From Spirosoma foliorum (GTDB taxonomy: Bacteria > Bacteroidota > Bacteroidia > Cytophagales > Spirosomataceae): a stretch of 64,000 bases of DNA. Shown one piece after another: positions 26,082 to 35,696 of the stretch; within the stretch, counting starts at the first letter, position 1, and each line of letters begins with the position of its first letter. The DNA lies in assembly GCF_014117325.1 (NCBI RefSeq), contig NZ_CP059732.1:2108001-2172000 (forward strand). Direction: 5' to 3'. The translations under genes and the position numbers were made by a program. Below the pieces are notes generated by a model. It saw nothing but the letters and a program-made list of their open reading frames with translations. It ran no database searches and was not told the origin of the DNA.

Positions 26082-27287
26082 ATGAATACAATTCATTGTC
26101 TTCGGAATGCCAAGGGCATTCTATTGAAACATCATACCTGGTTCAATTTTCTGATTTTCAATGCCTTAATGACTGCGTTTCTGGTTAGCTGTGAATCATC
26201 CGCAAATAAATCCGATACAGCTACAACACCAGCTGTTTTACCCGTCAGCGAGGTGCATGAACGTACCGAAACTACGTTTAAAGATTATCCGGCTTCTATC
26301 CAGGGGGCGGTAGATATTGAGATCCGTCCACAAGTCAGCGGCTATATACAAAGCGTATTAGTGAACGAAGGGGCATATGTGTCGGCTGGTCAAACTCTGT
26401 TTGTTATAAATGATCAGCCGTATAAGGAGGCCCTGAATAACGCAACGGCGAGTCTGCATGCGGCTGAGTCCGCTGTGTTGAATGCGCAATTGGAAGTGGA
26501 TCGATTAACTCCGCTCGTCCAGAATAAAGTCGTTGCCGACTTTCAATTGAAAACGGCCAAGACAGCGTACCTGATTGCTCAGGCGAATGTTGAACAGGCA
26601 AAGGCTACTGTCGAGTCGACTAAAATCAATCTGGGTTATACACGTATAAAGGCTATCGTTAGCGGCTATATTGGGCGTATTCCGAAGAAACAGGGCAGTT
26701 TAGTCTCGCCAACTGACCAGTCGCCGTTAACGAGCTTGTCGGATATTCACGAGGTGCATGTGTATTTCGCCCTGGCCGAAACGGATTTCAATCGGTTCAA
26801 CGCCAATTATTTAGGAAAAACCATTCAGGATCGGATCAGGCATTTGCCGGCAGTAGAGCTAATCTTATCGGATAATGCTACGTATCCCGTCAAGGGGAAG
26901 ATCGATATGATCAACGGACAATTTGATAAAAATACGGGCGCCATTACGTTGAGGGCCAGTTTTTTGAATAAAGATGGCACCCTTCGATCCGGAAATACAG
27001 GGAAAATACGACTGGGTTTACAGCATGAGGATGCCATTCTGGTACCACAATCGGCTACGGTTGATATGCAGGACAAAGTGTTTGTTTTTGCCCTTGCCAA
27101 AGGGAATACAGTTACCAAAATGCCGATCACCGTGATCGGAAAAAGCGGAGCCAACTATCTGATTAAAGAGGGTGTAAAACCCGGTGACCAGATTGTATTG
27201 AGCGGTTTTGATCGCTTACAGGAAGGGCAGGTCATTACCCCAAAACGAGTTGCTGAAGAGGCTACTCCATTACTCAGCAAAAATTAA
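26082..27287 (+). CDS. RND efflux periplasmic adaptor (membrane fusion) lipoprotein
   Basis: 401 residues. The lipobox is LVSC at about residue 37, giving a membrane-anchored lipoprotein. Typical HlyD/AcrA parts follow: IRPQVSGYIQSVLVNEGAYV and SAGQTLFVINDQPYKEALNN (lipoyl half), a helical hairpin around 100-170, INLGYTRIKAIVSGYIGRIP (second lipoyl half), then beta-barrel and GDQIVLSGFDRLQEGQVI. It links the inner-membrane pump to the outer-membrane channel. It starts 11 bp ahead of the pump gene. Confidence 0.92.
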   Translation: MNTIHCLRNAKGILLKHHTWFNFLIFNALMTAFLVSCESSANKSDTATTPAVLPVSEVHERTETTFKDYPASIQGAVDIEIRPQVSGYIQSVLVNEGAYVSAGQTLFVINDQPYKEALNNATASLHAAESAVLNAQLEVDRLTPLVQNKVVADFQLKTAKTAYLIAQANVEQAKATVESTKINLGYTRIKAIVSGYIGRIPKKQGSLVSPTDQSPLTSLSDIHEVHVYFALAETDFNRFNANYLGKTIQDRIRHLPAVELILSDNATYPVKGKIDMINGQFDKNTGAITLRASFLNKDGTLRSGNTGKIRLGLQHEDAILVPQSATVDMQDKVFVFALAKGNTVTKMPITVIGKSGANYLIKEGVKPGDQIVLSGFDRLQEGQVITPKRVAEEATPLLSKN

Positions 27288-27298
27288 GGGCTATCATC

Positions 27299-30200
27299 AT
27301 GTTTAAGGTATTTATTCAACGACCCGTATTGGCCACTGTTATCTCTATTCTATTGGTAATATTGGGAGTCATCAGTCTGATCAAATTACCCGTTCAACAG
27401 TTCCCCGATATTGCACCACCATCGGTTATGGTCAATGCCTTATATCCTGGAGCTAACGCAGAAACGGTGCTGCGCTCGGTAGCACCATCACTGGAAGAAT
27501 CGATCAATGGCGTAGAAAACATGACCTATATGAGTTCTACGGCCAGTAACGACGGCACGTTAGCCATATCGGTTTATTTTAAACTAGGAACCGATCCCGA
27601 TCAGGCAGCCATTGACGTACAGAACCGGGTATCGCAGGCATTGAGCCGCTTACCTGCTGAAGTGGTTCAGCAAGGCGTCACTACGTCGAAACAACACGTT
27701 ACGTTTATGATGGGGATCGGGTTGTTTACCGAAGATGAATCCCGGTACGATCCTACGTTTGTCGGCAACTATGCCGAAATCAATATCATTCCTGAGCTTA
27801 AGCGAATTCCCGGTGTTGGGTTGGCCAGCTTATATGGGGGGAATAAGGATTACTCAATGCGGGTCTGGTTGAACCCGAGCCAAATGGCTAATTATCAGAT
27901 TTCGACCAGCGAAGTCATGAAAGCCATTCAGGATAAAAGTCTGGAAGCTGCGCCGGGTAAATTCGGCCAGCATAGCAAAGAGGTTTTCGAATATGTGATC
28001 AAATACAAAGGCAAACTGACCAAGCCAGACGAATACGAAAACATTGCAATACGTTCGAACACTGATGGATCAGTACTGCGACTGAAAGACGTAGCAAGGG
28101 TAGAATTAGGAGCGTTTTCATACAATAGCTCGACGCGGCTGAGTGGTAAAAAGGGAGTGGTTATCGGTATTCTTCAGTTGTCAGGAGCGAACGCCAACGA
28201 AACTCAGATAGCCGTCCGAAAAGCGATGGAGAAAGCCGCGAAAAGCTTCCCGAAGGGTATAAAACACCACATCTTCTTTGGTACAAAAATAGCGTTGGAT
28301 GAATCTATTGCACAGGTAAAAGATACGCTGATCGAAGCCTTTGTTTTAGTCTTCATCGTGGTATTCCTGTTTTTGCAGGATTTCCGCTCGACGCTCATTC
28401 CTGCCATTGCCGTTCCGGTAGCCATTTTAGGTACGTTCTTTTTCATGCACCTGTTTGGTTTCTCGATCAACCTGTTAACCCTGTTTGCCTTGATTCTGGC
28501 CATTGGTATTGTGGTCGATGATGCGATCGTGGTAGTTGAAGCGATTCATGCCAAGATGGAGCACAAGCGGCTGGGACCGAAAGCGGCTACCCATGAAGCG
28601 ATGCATGAAATCTCGGGAGCGATCATCTCCATTACGCTGGTGATGGCGGCCGTATTCCTGCCAGTAGGTTCGATGGAAGGCTCTACGGGTCTGTTCTACC
28701 GTCAGTTTGCCTTTACGATGGCCATCGCAATTGTCATTTCGGCGATTAACGCGTTGACACTGAGTCCTGCTCTGGCGGCTTTGTTCTTAAAAGAAATCCA
28801 TTCTGGTCATGGAGAGGAAGGACTCGTTGAAGCCGGATTTAAAGAAAAATTCTTTATCGGGTTCAACAGTAGTTTTAATGCACTGACCAGGCGTTACGTC
28901 GGTGGATTGAAATTCATGATTCGACATAAATGGCTGAGCATGGGTGGTCTGGCGTTAGTGGCACTGGCAACGATTCTGCTGGTCAGGTCCACACCATCCG
29001 GGTTTATCCCAACCGAAGATCAGGGATTTATTGCGATTGCGGTGAACACGCCCTCGGGAACGACGCTGGATGGAACCCAACGTATAATGAGTCAGGCGGA
29101 AACGATTATGCGGGGCTTGGAGGCCACGCGATTTGTGACTGCTATTTCCGGTTTCGACGTATTGACCAATTCCATGAGTCCGTCCAAAGCCATTATTTAC
29201 GTATTGCTAAAGCCGAATAAAGAGCGCGGCAAACTGAAAAATCTCGATGCGATCATGGACGAGATACGTAGCAAACTGGGTGGTATTACCGGGGCTAGCT
29301 TCTTCGTTTTCAGTTTTCCAACGGTTCCGGGTTTTAGTAATGTGGAAGCATTGGATATCGTGCTCCAAGACAAAATCGGAGGTAAGCTGGATAAATTCAG
29401 TGGCATTTCGCAAGCGTTTATCAAAGAACTGATCAAACGACCGGAAATTGGGGCCGCCTTTACCAGTTTCAATGCCGATTATCCACAACTACAACTGGAT
29501 ATCGACGATGATAAAGCGAATCAGCTCGGCGTACCAGTCAAAGATATTCTGGAAACCATGCAGGCCTATTTTGGTAGTGCTCAGGCATCCGACTTCAATC
29601 GATTTGGTAAATATTATCGGGTTGTTGTTCAGGCGGACATTGTCGATCGGGCCGATCCGTCAGCCATTGATCGCGTGGTTGTCAAAAACCAAATGGGTGA
29701 GATGGTACCGATCAACACATTAGTAAAACTGAGTCGAATTTATGGTTCGGAGACGGTGTCACGGTACAATATGTTCAACTCGATCTCGGTCAATGCCATT
29801 CCGAAGAGCGGGTTCAGTTCCGGGGCAGCGATCAATGCGGTGGAAGAGGTAGCCGAAAAAATCCTTCCGGCCGGTTATAGCTACGAATTCTCCGGGCAAA
29901 CGCGCGAAGAGATTGCGTCCGGCAGCCAATCGACCGTCATTTTTATCCTCTGTATGGTGTTTGTGTATTTTCTGTTGGCGGCACAGTACGAGAGTTATAT
30001 CCTTCCCTCGGCGGTCATGTTATCGATCCCGACCGGCATATTCGGGGTGTTCGTAGCTATTGGGTTGACCGGTATCGAAAACAGCATTTATGTTCAGGTA
30101 GCCCTGGTTATGCTGATTGGGTTGCTGGCCAAGAATGCAATCCTGATTGTGGAGTTTGCCTTACAGCGACGAAAATCCGGGCAGCCTTTGATCGCATCCG

Positions 30201-30490
30201 CTATCGAAGCTGCTAAATTAAGACTCCGCCCAATCATCATGACCTCGCTAGCATTCGTGGTCGGTTTAATCCCGATGATGTACGCAACAGGGCCGTCGGC
30301 TCAGGGAAATCACTCGATCAGCATCGGTGCCGCCGGTGGTATGATTTCCGGCGTCGTATTAGGTGTATTGATCATCCCAGTACTCTTCGTCGTCTTCCGT
30401 GCCTTGCAGGAAAAATTATCAAACGAATCAAATCAGACTCTTCATCACCATGAAGAGCCCGTAAAAGATCCAGACTATGAAACTGTTTAA
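27299..30490 (+). CDS. RND multidrug efflux transporter (AcrB/HAE1 type)
   Basis: 1063 residues, the normal length for a HAE1-type pump. It opens MFKVFIQRPVLATVISILLV, the standard first transmembrane helix. LPVQQFPDIAPPSVMV and GVENMTYMSSTASNDGTLAI follow. The proton-relay helix 4 is AIGIVVDDAIVVVEAIHAKM with the Asp-Asp pair. The second half repeats the fold (LVMLIGLLAKNAILIVEFAL). It acts in the inner membrane as a proton antiporter for hydrophobic or toxic compounds. The stop codon region overlaps the outer-membrane gene start by 14 bp, indicating translational coupling. Confidence 0.95.
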   Translation: MFKVFIQRPVLATVISILLVILGVISLIKLPVQQFPDIAPPSVMVNALYPGANAETVLRSVAPSLEESINGVENMTYMSSTASNDGTLAISVYFKLGTDPDQAAIDVQNRVSQALSRLPAEVVQQGVTTSKQHVTFMMGIGLFTEDESRYDPTFVGNYAEINIIPELKRIPGVGLASLYGGNKDYSMRVWLNPSQMANYQISTSEVMKAIQDKSLEAAPGKFGQHSKEVFEYVIKYKGKLTKPDEYENIAIRSNTDGSVLRLKDVARVELGAFSYNSSTRLSGKKGVVIGILQLSGANANETQIAVRKAMEKAAKSFPKGIKHHIFFGTKIALDESIAQVKDTLIEAFVLVFIVVFLFLQDFRSTLIPAIAVPVAILGTFFFMHLFGFSINLLTLFALILAIGIVVDDAIVVVEAIHAKMEHKRLGPKAATHEAMHEISGAIISITLVMAAVFLPVGSMEGSTGLFYRQFAFTMAIAIVISAINALTLSPALAALFLKEIHSGHGEEGLVEAGFKEKFFIGFNSSFNALTRRYVGGLKFMIRHKWLSMGGLALVALATILLVRSTPSGFIPTEDQGFIAIAVNTPSGTTLDGTQRIMSQAETIMRGLEATRFVTAISGFDVLTNSMSPSKAIIYVLLKPNKERGKLKNLDAIMDEIRSKLGGITGASFFVFSFPTVPGFSNVEALDIVLQDKIGGKLDKFSGISQAFIKELIKRPEIGAAFTSFNADYPQLQLDIDDDKANQLGVPVKDILETMQAYFGSAQASDFNRFGKYYRVVVQADIVDRADPSAIDRVVVKNQMGEMVPINTLVKLSRIYGSETVSRYNMFNSISVNAIPKSGFSSGAAINAVEEVAEKILPAGYSYEFSGQTREEIASGSQSTVIFILCMVFVYFLLAAQYESYILPSAVMLSIPTGIFGVFVAIGLTGIENSIYVQVALVMLIGLLAKNAILIVEFALQRRKSGQPLIASAIEAAKLRLRPIIMTSLAFVVGLIPMMYATGPSAQGNHSISIGAAGGMISGVVLGVLIIPVLFVVFRALQEKLSNESNQTLHHHEEPVKDPDYETV

Positions 30491-31883
30491 TATAGTAATT
30501 GTCTCGCTCCTTGTTTTTGTTTGGAGCGGATGTACGGTTTCAAAAAATACGTCCTTGCCCGACGTAGCGCCTGAGACATTTAGAAATACATCGCCCTCGG
30601 ATTCGTCAAGCATTGGCTCTTTTCCCCTCAAGCGATTTATCAATGACCCCACGCTTCAGGCGTTACTGGATACCGCACTGGTTAAAAACTTCGATATGCA
30701 GGTGGCACTCAAAAACATCGAAGCAGCGGACGTTTTATTCAAACAAGTCAAACAGGGTTATTTGCCGGAAGTGAGAGTGCAGGTAGGGGCCAGTTCAAGC
30801 CGCCCATCCGATAACAGTTTATCTGGATTAAACCTGAACCAGTTTTTAGGTACGGCACATATTGACGATTATATCGTCAATGCAGGGGTGGTGTGGGCGG
30901 CAGATATCTGGGGTAAAATCCGTAACCTAAAAGCAGCTGCGTTAGCCACTTTTTTACAGACTGAAGAAGCGCGTAAAGCCGTCCAAACGCGTTTGGTTTC
31001 GAACGTATCCCAAGGCTATTACAACCTGTTAATGCTGGATGCGCAATTGGAAATCGCCCAAAAGAACTTGGCGCTGACTGATAGCACAGTAGAGATTATC
31101 AATTTGCAGTTCAATGCGGGTCAGGTTACTTCGGTGGCTGTTCAACAGGCTGAGGCACTCCAATTAACGACTGCCCAGTTGATTCCAAAGCTGGAACTGC
31201 AGATTATCCTGCAAGAAAACGCGTTGCGTGTGTTGATCGGAACCTTACCCAAAGCAATTGATCGCGAAAGCCGGTTGGATAAACTAGTTATTCCACCGGA
31301 TTTAAACTTAGGGTTTCCATCCGCTATGTTAAGCCGCAGGCCAGATATTAAACAAGCCGAGTTAGCTTTAACGTCGGCCAACGCCAAGGTTGGTGTAGCC
31401 CAAGCCAGTTTATATCCATCGTTAGTGATTACGGCCAGTGGAGGGCTAAATGCGTTTAAGGCTAGTAACTGGTTTAGCGTTCCTACCTCGTTGTTTGGTC
31501 TGGTTTCGGGTGGAATTACTCAACCCATTTTTCAGAGAGGTCAGTTGAAAAGCGAACTAGAACTAGCTAAAATTGACCGCGAAAAAACAGTGATCCAGTT
31601 CCGCCAATTGGTCTTATATGCTGTGGGTGAGGTGTCTGACGAATTAACTAAAGTTGACAAGTTAAAGGCGCAATATAGCCTAACTGAAAAGCGGGCTCAG
31701 TCCCTACAAAAAGCGTCTCAACAAGCAACATTGTTATTCGAAAGGGGTATGGCCAACTACCTGGAGGTCATTACTGCGCAAGGTAATTTATTGCAAAGTG
31801 AGCTGGAGCTGGCTACAATAAAAACCCAGCAGCTAAATGCGGTGATCGGCTTATACCGTGCTTTGGGCGGTGGCTGGAATTAA
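30477..31883 (+). CDS. RND efflux outer-membrane channel lipoprotein (NodT/OprM type)
   Basis: 468 residues with lipobox VWSGC, then two repeats of the TolC/OprM fold. NFDMQVALKNIEAADVLFKQ and YLPEVRVQVGASSS start the first; ELALTSANAKVGVAQASLYP with SLVITASGGLNAFKASNWFS starts the second. LSRRPDIKQAE is a hallmark of NodT-family efflux channels. It forms the outer-membrane exit of the pump encoded just upstream. The strong hairpin at 31891 closes the operon. Confidence 0.93.
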   Translation: MKLFNIVIVSLLVFVWSGCTVSKNTSLPDVAPETFRNTSPSDSSSIGSFPLKRFINDPTLQALLDTALVKNFDMQVALKNIEAADVLFKQVKQGYLPEVRVQVGASSSRPSDNSLSGLNLNQFLGTAHIDDYIVNAGVVWAADIWGKIRNLKAAALATFLQTEEARKAVQTRLVSNVSQGYYNLLMLDAQLEIAQKNLALTDSTVEIINLQFNAGQVTSVAVQQAEALQLTTAQLIPKLELQIILQENALRVLIGTLPKAIDRESRLDKLVIPPDLNLGFPSAMLSRRPDIKQAELALTSANAKVGVAQASLYPSLVITASGGLNAFKASNWFSVPTSLFGLVSGGITQPIFQRGQLKSELELAKIDREKTVIQFRQLVLYAVGEVSDELTKVDKLKAQYSLTEKRAQSLQKASQQATLLFERGMANYLEVITAQGNLLQSELELATIKTQQLNAVIGLYRALGGGWN

Positions 31884-31890
31884 TACGTCA

Positions 31891-31926
31891 TATAAAAAAT
31901 ACCAGGTATGACTGGTATTTTTTATA
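31891..31926 (+). terminator. Terminator of the RND operon
   Basis: A 15-bp perfect stem (TATAAAAAATACCAG / CTGGTATTTTTTATA) with a 6-base loop, 7 bp past the outer-membrane channel stop. AT-rich arms give a T run for either strand, so it may be bidirectional. Confidence 0.85.
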
Positions 31927-31948
31927 TTCTACTATCGGTCTTATTTAA

Positions 31949-31998
31949 CGCCCCATTTGTAGACATCCTTTCGTCTCAACTGGGAGGGTATTTTGAGA
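31949..31998 (+). repeat. Dispersed intergenic repeat, copy 5
   Basis: CGCCCC at 31949, TAGACATCC, CGTCTCA at 31972-31978, GGGAGGGTATTT and TGAGA at 31994-31998. It shares TAGACATCCTTTCGTCTCA with copy 8. It lies just after the RND terminator. Confidence 0.65.
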
Positions 31999-32146
31999 AT
32001 GTCCCTTTTAAATTTAATACCTGTTCAACTCAATCCGTAGCTTATGAACTGCGCCATACCCAGATTTGTCTTCTATTCAAATACTGCTTTTTGTAGTAGT
32101 TAGGACAGCCTGTAAGGCGTCCAAATGCTCAGGCTAAACGAAATGT

Positions 32147-32584
32147 ATGCAATCATATTCAACCCCGGCAGGCATCGTTCGCGTTGAGCGAATGAATAAA
32201 ACGTTTACCAAATATCACCTGGGCGATGGCCGGGTATTGCATCATTTTACGGCGGCTAACGACGAGTTGCTCCATGACCACCCATGGCCCTTTCGCAGTA
32301 CCATTTTATCGGGCGGATACGCTGAGATCGTTGCGGACCTAAAAGACGATGGAACGTTTGCCTTGACTACAGTGAAGCGCCTACCTGGGACAACTCACGA
32401 GGTACAGGCGGGTACCATACACAAGCTGTGTGGCTTACTGAAAGGCGATTGCTGGACCCTCATTGAACCGGGTAAGCCTGAGCGGAAATCGGGCTTTTAT
32501 AAGGCGGATGAGGATGGGGTCTGGCACCGGTTCTGGGACCAACGGACATGGAGGTTGATCGTGGCTGTACCCAAGTCGGCCTAA
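32147..32584 (+). CDS. Cupin-like hypothetical protein
   Basis: 145 residues with no signal peptide. HDHPWPFRSTILSGGYAEI resembles cupin motif 1 (H-x-H ... E) and AGTIHKLCGLLKGDCWTLIE resembles motif 2 with its His. A metal-binding beta-barrel is therefore likely. The end, WHRFWDQRTWRLIVAVPKS, is rich in Trp. I do not recognise the exact family or substrate; similar proteins occur in phage-derived and Bacteroidota genomes. It stands alone between two dispersed repeats. Confidence 0.6.
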   Translation: MQSYSTPAGIVRVERMNKTFTKYHLGDGRVLHHFTAANDELLHDHPWPFRSTILSGGYAEIVADLKDDGTFALTTVKRLPGTTHEVQAGTIHKLCGLLKGDCWTLIEPGKPERKSGFYKADEDGVWHRFWDQRTWRLIVAVPKSA

Positions 32585-32591
32585 AATTCCA

Positions 32592-32650
32592 CCGAATATT
32601 GAGGCATCACGGTAAGTTTCTCTCGACTCAATCAGGAGGTTTTTGTGAGA
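32592..32650 (+). repeat. Dispersed intergenic repeat, copy 6
   Basis: A weak box A (CCGAATATTGAGGCATCAC), then CGACTCA (32624-32630), ATCAGGAGGTTTTTG and TGAGA (32646-32650). It sits between convergent gene ends. Confidence 0.55.
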
Positions 32651-32767
32651 TTTAGTACACAACTAGTCACGTAGTTTGTTCAAGGTTTTAATTTCCCCTT
32701 ATCCAGTAAGTCCGTGAGGAATATGGTCAGCACTCCCAGATCGACACCTACTTGATCAGCATTGACC

Positions 32768-33685
32768 TTATCTTTTGATACCAAAAGTGAGCAATAGGCC
32801 CACCAACAGCACCCCAACCCCCAATCCAATCAAGACGTTTTCTGTCACCGCTGACGCTTGTGTCGCAGGAGGGAGTTGGGATTGTGGTTCATAGCAGCCA
32901 TCTGTGACCGCCAGAATCAGCGCAACCGTTTCAGCCGGTACATCCAATTGCGGAACGTGGCCACAATTCGAAAACCAGTGTAGCTGAGCGTCAGGAAACA
33001 ACTTCAGGGCCAATTCAGACTGACTGGGCGGACAAATCCGGTCCTGACGACCCCAACCAATGACCAGGTTCGGGATGGAACCAAGGGATGCTCCCTGCTG
33101 TAGAGGGCCATGGGCCAGACTATCCAGCAGCTTGGTAAAGCTGGGGGTGGGTAAAAACTCCCGAAATTCATGAAGGGCTACTTGGGCTGGTATTGTCCAG
33201 GGATGGGCCGAAAATTGAGCAAACAGCACCGTTCGGCTCACCGGATTGCTGACCAGGGGCGGTAAGATCGGTTGGATGAGCCTGGATAATTGTGCCGATA
33301 GCCGAACTGACTGGTAGAAATAGGCCACCTGCCAGCCTTGCCAGAATCCACCCGGATCCAGGGATACAACAGCACCGACCACCTGGCCCCGCCGGGCGAG
33401 TTCGAGCACCAGCCGGGCGCCCATCGAATTGCCTACGGCATCGATACCCAGCAATTGGTGCTGGGTTAAAAAGTCGGTTACTGCATCGGCTAGGGTGGGA
33501 ATGGATACCTCTCCCAGTAGGGCCGGTGACTGACCGAAACCGGGTAAATCTACGGCAATCACATCCCGTTGAGTGGCCAACTCATCCATAATCAGATCCC
33601 AAACCTTTAGCGAACTCCCCAGACCATGGAGCAATAAGAGTGGTTTGCCGGTTCCACGCCGGACATAATTCATAGTCATATGCAT
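32768..33685 (-). CDS. Alpha/beta hydrolase with C-terminal membrane anchor
   Basis: 305 residues of the alpha/beta hydrolase fold. LLLLHGLGSSLKVWDLI carries the HG oxyanion motif, GNSMGARLVLELARRG the nucleophile elbow (Ser in GNSMG), and WFSNCGHVPQLDVPAE the catalytic His. After the domain, ENVLIGLGVGVLLVGLLLTF forms a transmembrane helix followed by a basic end. It therefore probably sits on the cytoplasmic membrane. The substrate could be an ester or epoxide and is not predictable. It is divergent from the DUF4142 gene across a palindrome-rich region. Confidence 0.8.
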   Translation of the reverse strand: MHMTMNYVRRGTGKPLLLLHGLGSSLKVWDLIMDELATQRDVIAVDLPGFGQSPALLGEVSIPTLADAVTDFLTQHQLLGIDAVGNSMGARLVLELARRGQVVGAVVSLDPGGFWQGWQVAYFYQSVRLSAQLSRLIQPILPPLVSNPVSRTVLFAQFSAHPWTIPAQVALHEFREFLPTPSFTKLLDSLAHGPLQQGASLGSIPNLVIGWGRQDRICPPSQSELALKLFPDAQLHWFSNCGHVPQLDVPAETVALILAVTDGCYEPQSQLPPATQASAVTENVLIGLGVGVLLVGLLLTFGIKR

Positions 33686-33764
33686 TGCATAGTAAATCGT
33701 ACCTGTGCGCTGAGCAACTCAACCTCCTATGAACGGCTACCAGTACAGATAGTTTAGGACAGGT

Positions 33765-33797
33765 GGACTGTCCAGGGTAAGCTAGACTGGACAGTCC
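33765..33797. promoter_or_regulatory. Paired palindromic boxes in a divergent promoter region
   Basis: GGACTGTCCAG (33765-33775) and its exact complement CTGGACAGTCC (33787-33797) are separated by 11 bases. Each arm contains the 9-base near-palindrome GGACTGTCC or GGACAGTCC. It lies between the divergent hydrolase and DUF4142 genes, so a pair of operator half-sites or a hairpin is likely. No binder can be named. Confidence 0.55.
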
Positions 33798-34040
33798 GTT
33801 TGATTTCAAAGTCCAGTTTAGCGTTGCAAATTCACCTTCACGGAACACAACGGTCAGATCATTTAGGGAGATGGGGTCAGTAAACGAAAGCAACGGCAAT
33901 AAACGACAAGCACCTAGCCAGAGGCATTAATGAGCAAACGGTACTATACGAACCGATTTGGAAGAGGATGTAAACAGGATACGGGCCAATCCGTTTACAG
34001 TGTGATTTACGGAGTCGTAAATCCATCGCAAACAAGCTCT

Positions 34041-34628
34041 ATGAAATCGATTGAACCAACACCACGCAGAGATTTTTTTAAAAAGTCGATAGCCAGTACG
34101 CTGACCCTACGGGCTGGTATGCCCTTACTGGCCTCCTTACTAACATCGCTCACCAGCGAAGCGGCCAACCCCGTGGATGATTCACCGATGGCAGCCACGG
34201 AAAAAGAATTTCGTCAAAAGGTTATTGGCCCGGCCGAGTTGTCGCTGGTCACCAGTCAGATTGCGGTGGGTAAAGCGGCTAATAAATACGCGAAGGAGTT
34301 CGCGGGCTTTGAGTTGGAAGAGGCTAAGGCTGTTACGTCGGTGCTCAAAGATCTGGGTACCCCCGTACCCGCCATGAATGCCAAAGCTCAGGCTACACTG
34401 ACCAAAATCAAGACCACAACAGGCGCTGCTTTTGACAAGGCGTATATTCAGGCCCAACTCGAAAATCATGAATTTTTGCGGGATTTGGCTCAGGATTATT
34501 TAACGAAATCAATGGGTAAAACCAGCCCCGCCGAAAGCCAGACGCGGCATCTGGCCACCCTGGCGCTGGCCGTCTTTAAAGAGCATGTGGCCTTGACCAA
34601 ACAGATTTTAGGTCAACTGGGCAGCTAA
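34041..34628 (+). CDS. DUF4142 protein with twin-arginine-like leader
   Basis: About 195 residues from the ATG at 34041. The leader PRRDFFKKSIASTLTLRAGM has an RR-x-F-F-K pattern typical of the Tat pathway, then a hydrophobic stretch. The mature part is helical, with FRQKVIGPAELSLVTSQIAV, KYAKEFAGFELEEAKAVTSV and YIQAQLENHEFLRDLAQDYL. This fits DUF4142, a ferritin-like four-helix family of unknown function. The open frame reaches back to 33930, but the leader fixes the start at 34041. Confidence 0.8.
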   Translation: MKSIEPTPRRDFFKKSIASTLTLRAGMPLLASLLTSLTSEAANPVDDSPMAATEKEFRQKVIGPAELSLVTSQIAVGKAANKYAKEFAGFELEEAKAVTSVLKDLGTPVPAMNAKAQATLTKIKTTTGAAFDKAYIQAQLENHEFLRDLAQDYLTKSMGKTSPAESQTRHLATLALAVFKEHVALTKQILGQLGS

Positions 34629-34660
34629 CCGAATCGGTTAGCCTTACGGTTTGTTTTTGA

Positions 34661-34687
34661 GCCACACCTCTTCGTGTGGCTTTTTTT
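34661..34687 (+). terminator. Terminator of the DUF4142 gene
   Basis: A 7-bp stem (GCCACAC / GTGTGGC) with loop CTCTTC, directly followed by seven T. It is a textbook intrinsic terminator 32 bp past the stop. Confidence 0.92.
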
Positions 34688-34915
34688 GTCAACAGACAGG
34701 CTCAAGAAGGAAATACGTAACCGCTGGAATCAAGCAGGTCACCCGTCCCCCAGGAATAGTAACAATCAATGACGTTGCTAGTCCGTTTATAAACCAGCCT
34801 ATTGTACTCGGGTGGTGCTCCGTTCTAGTTGATTCGTGAGGGGGCTGCCCAGCCGACAACCAGTGGGGACTGTAAAGCAAATCATATGGTTTCATTCAAT
34901 AGGGATAACAGCAGT

Positions 34916-34941
34916 CCCGGCTAAAGGAGCGTAATTTGAGA
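34916..34941 (+). repeat. Dispersed intergenic repeat, partial copy 7
   Basis: Only the right half is kept: AAAGGAGCGTAATT followed by TGAGA (34937-34941). The left arm is degenerate (CCCGGC). It lies between convergent genes; 34690-35050 shows nothing else. Confidence 0.45.
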
Positions 34942-35052
34942 ACAAGTAAGTGGATGGTTACTAGCTTAGGAAAGCGTAATCTCGTCCTTTTAACAGGCAG
35001 ACGGTCGTATACTTGTTAACAAAGACTGATGAAAAGCGACGGGGAAGGGCCG

Positions 35053-35661
35053 TTACCAAAGGATCATTCCTTTGTGCAAATACCCCTCGTGGGGGCCGCA
35101 CCGCACCAGGCAGTAAGTTGGGCCATGCTTTAGAATCGTAACTTTCCCACTGGTAACGAAATGCACCAGCTTAGAGCGGTGATCCTGCCGACGAAAGAGC
35201 AATGCATAAGGTAGCACGGCGGCTTGCTGACCTTCATCCGGTTTTGCAGCATCGGCGGCTATTGGGCGCGGGTCACGGTGCCTGTTGTCGATCAGGCTTT
35301 CTTTAATCGACTCTTCGAACTGCATCAGGCGCAGTAAAACGGAATGATACACCTCGGCGCGGCCATAATCGGGGGAATCGTTTTCGAGCCGTTGCAAGTA
35401 CCCGTGTAAGTCGCTTTGGAGCTGCGAATAAGCCGGGGCATCGACCACCGACAAATGATTGAGCTTTTTACCTAGCGCGGTTAATTGGTGCTGAATCACC
35501 CGCCCGTTGCTCTGATAGGGTGTTTCTCTGACGCTGGTATATCGCCATGCGCCCTCCCTTGTGTAGTCGATCAGAAAATTACTGCTCGACTGAGCAAGGC
35601 CGGGAGCTGCCACAAAATACAGCATCCCGGCACTGGCGAACCACCATAGAATCTTTCTCAT
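35053..35661 (-). CDS. Secreted hypothetical protein, possible SH3-like end
   Basis: 202 residues with a signal peptide (FASAGMLYFVAAPGLAQSSS). The middle is helical and charged. The last 40 residues, KVTILKHGPTYCLVRCGPHE then GYLHKGMILW, resemble a bacterial SH3 strand pattern. The family is otherwise unknown. It lies 35 bp behind the phosphoesterase on the same strand, so it may be read from the arsenic operon, but nothing in it suggests an arsenic role. Confidence 0.55.
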   Translation of the reverse strand: MRKILWWFASAGMLYFVAAPGLAQSSSNFLIDYTREGAWRYTSVRETPYQSNGRVIQHQLTALGKKLNHLSVVDAPAYSQLQSDLHGYLQRLENDSPDYGRAEVYHSVLLRLMQFEESIKESLIDNRHRDPRPIAADAAKPDEGQQAAVLPYALLFRRQDHRSKLVHFVTSGKVTILKHGPTYCLVRCGPHEGYLHKGMILW

Positions 35662-35696
35662 ACGCTGGGAAATTTAGGAGCGGTCGGGTAAGTCGA

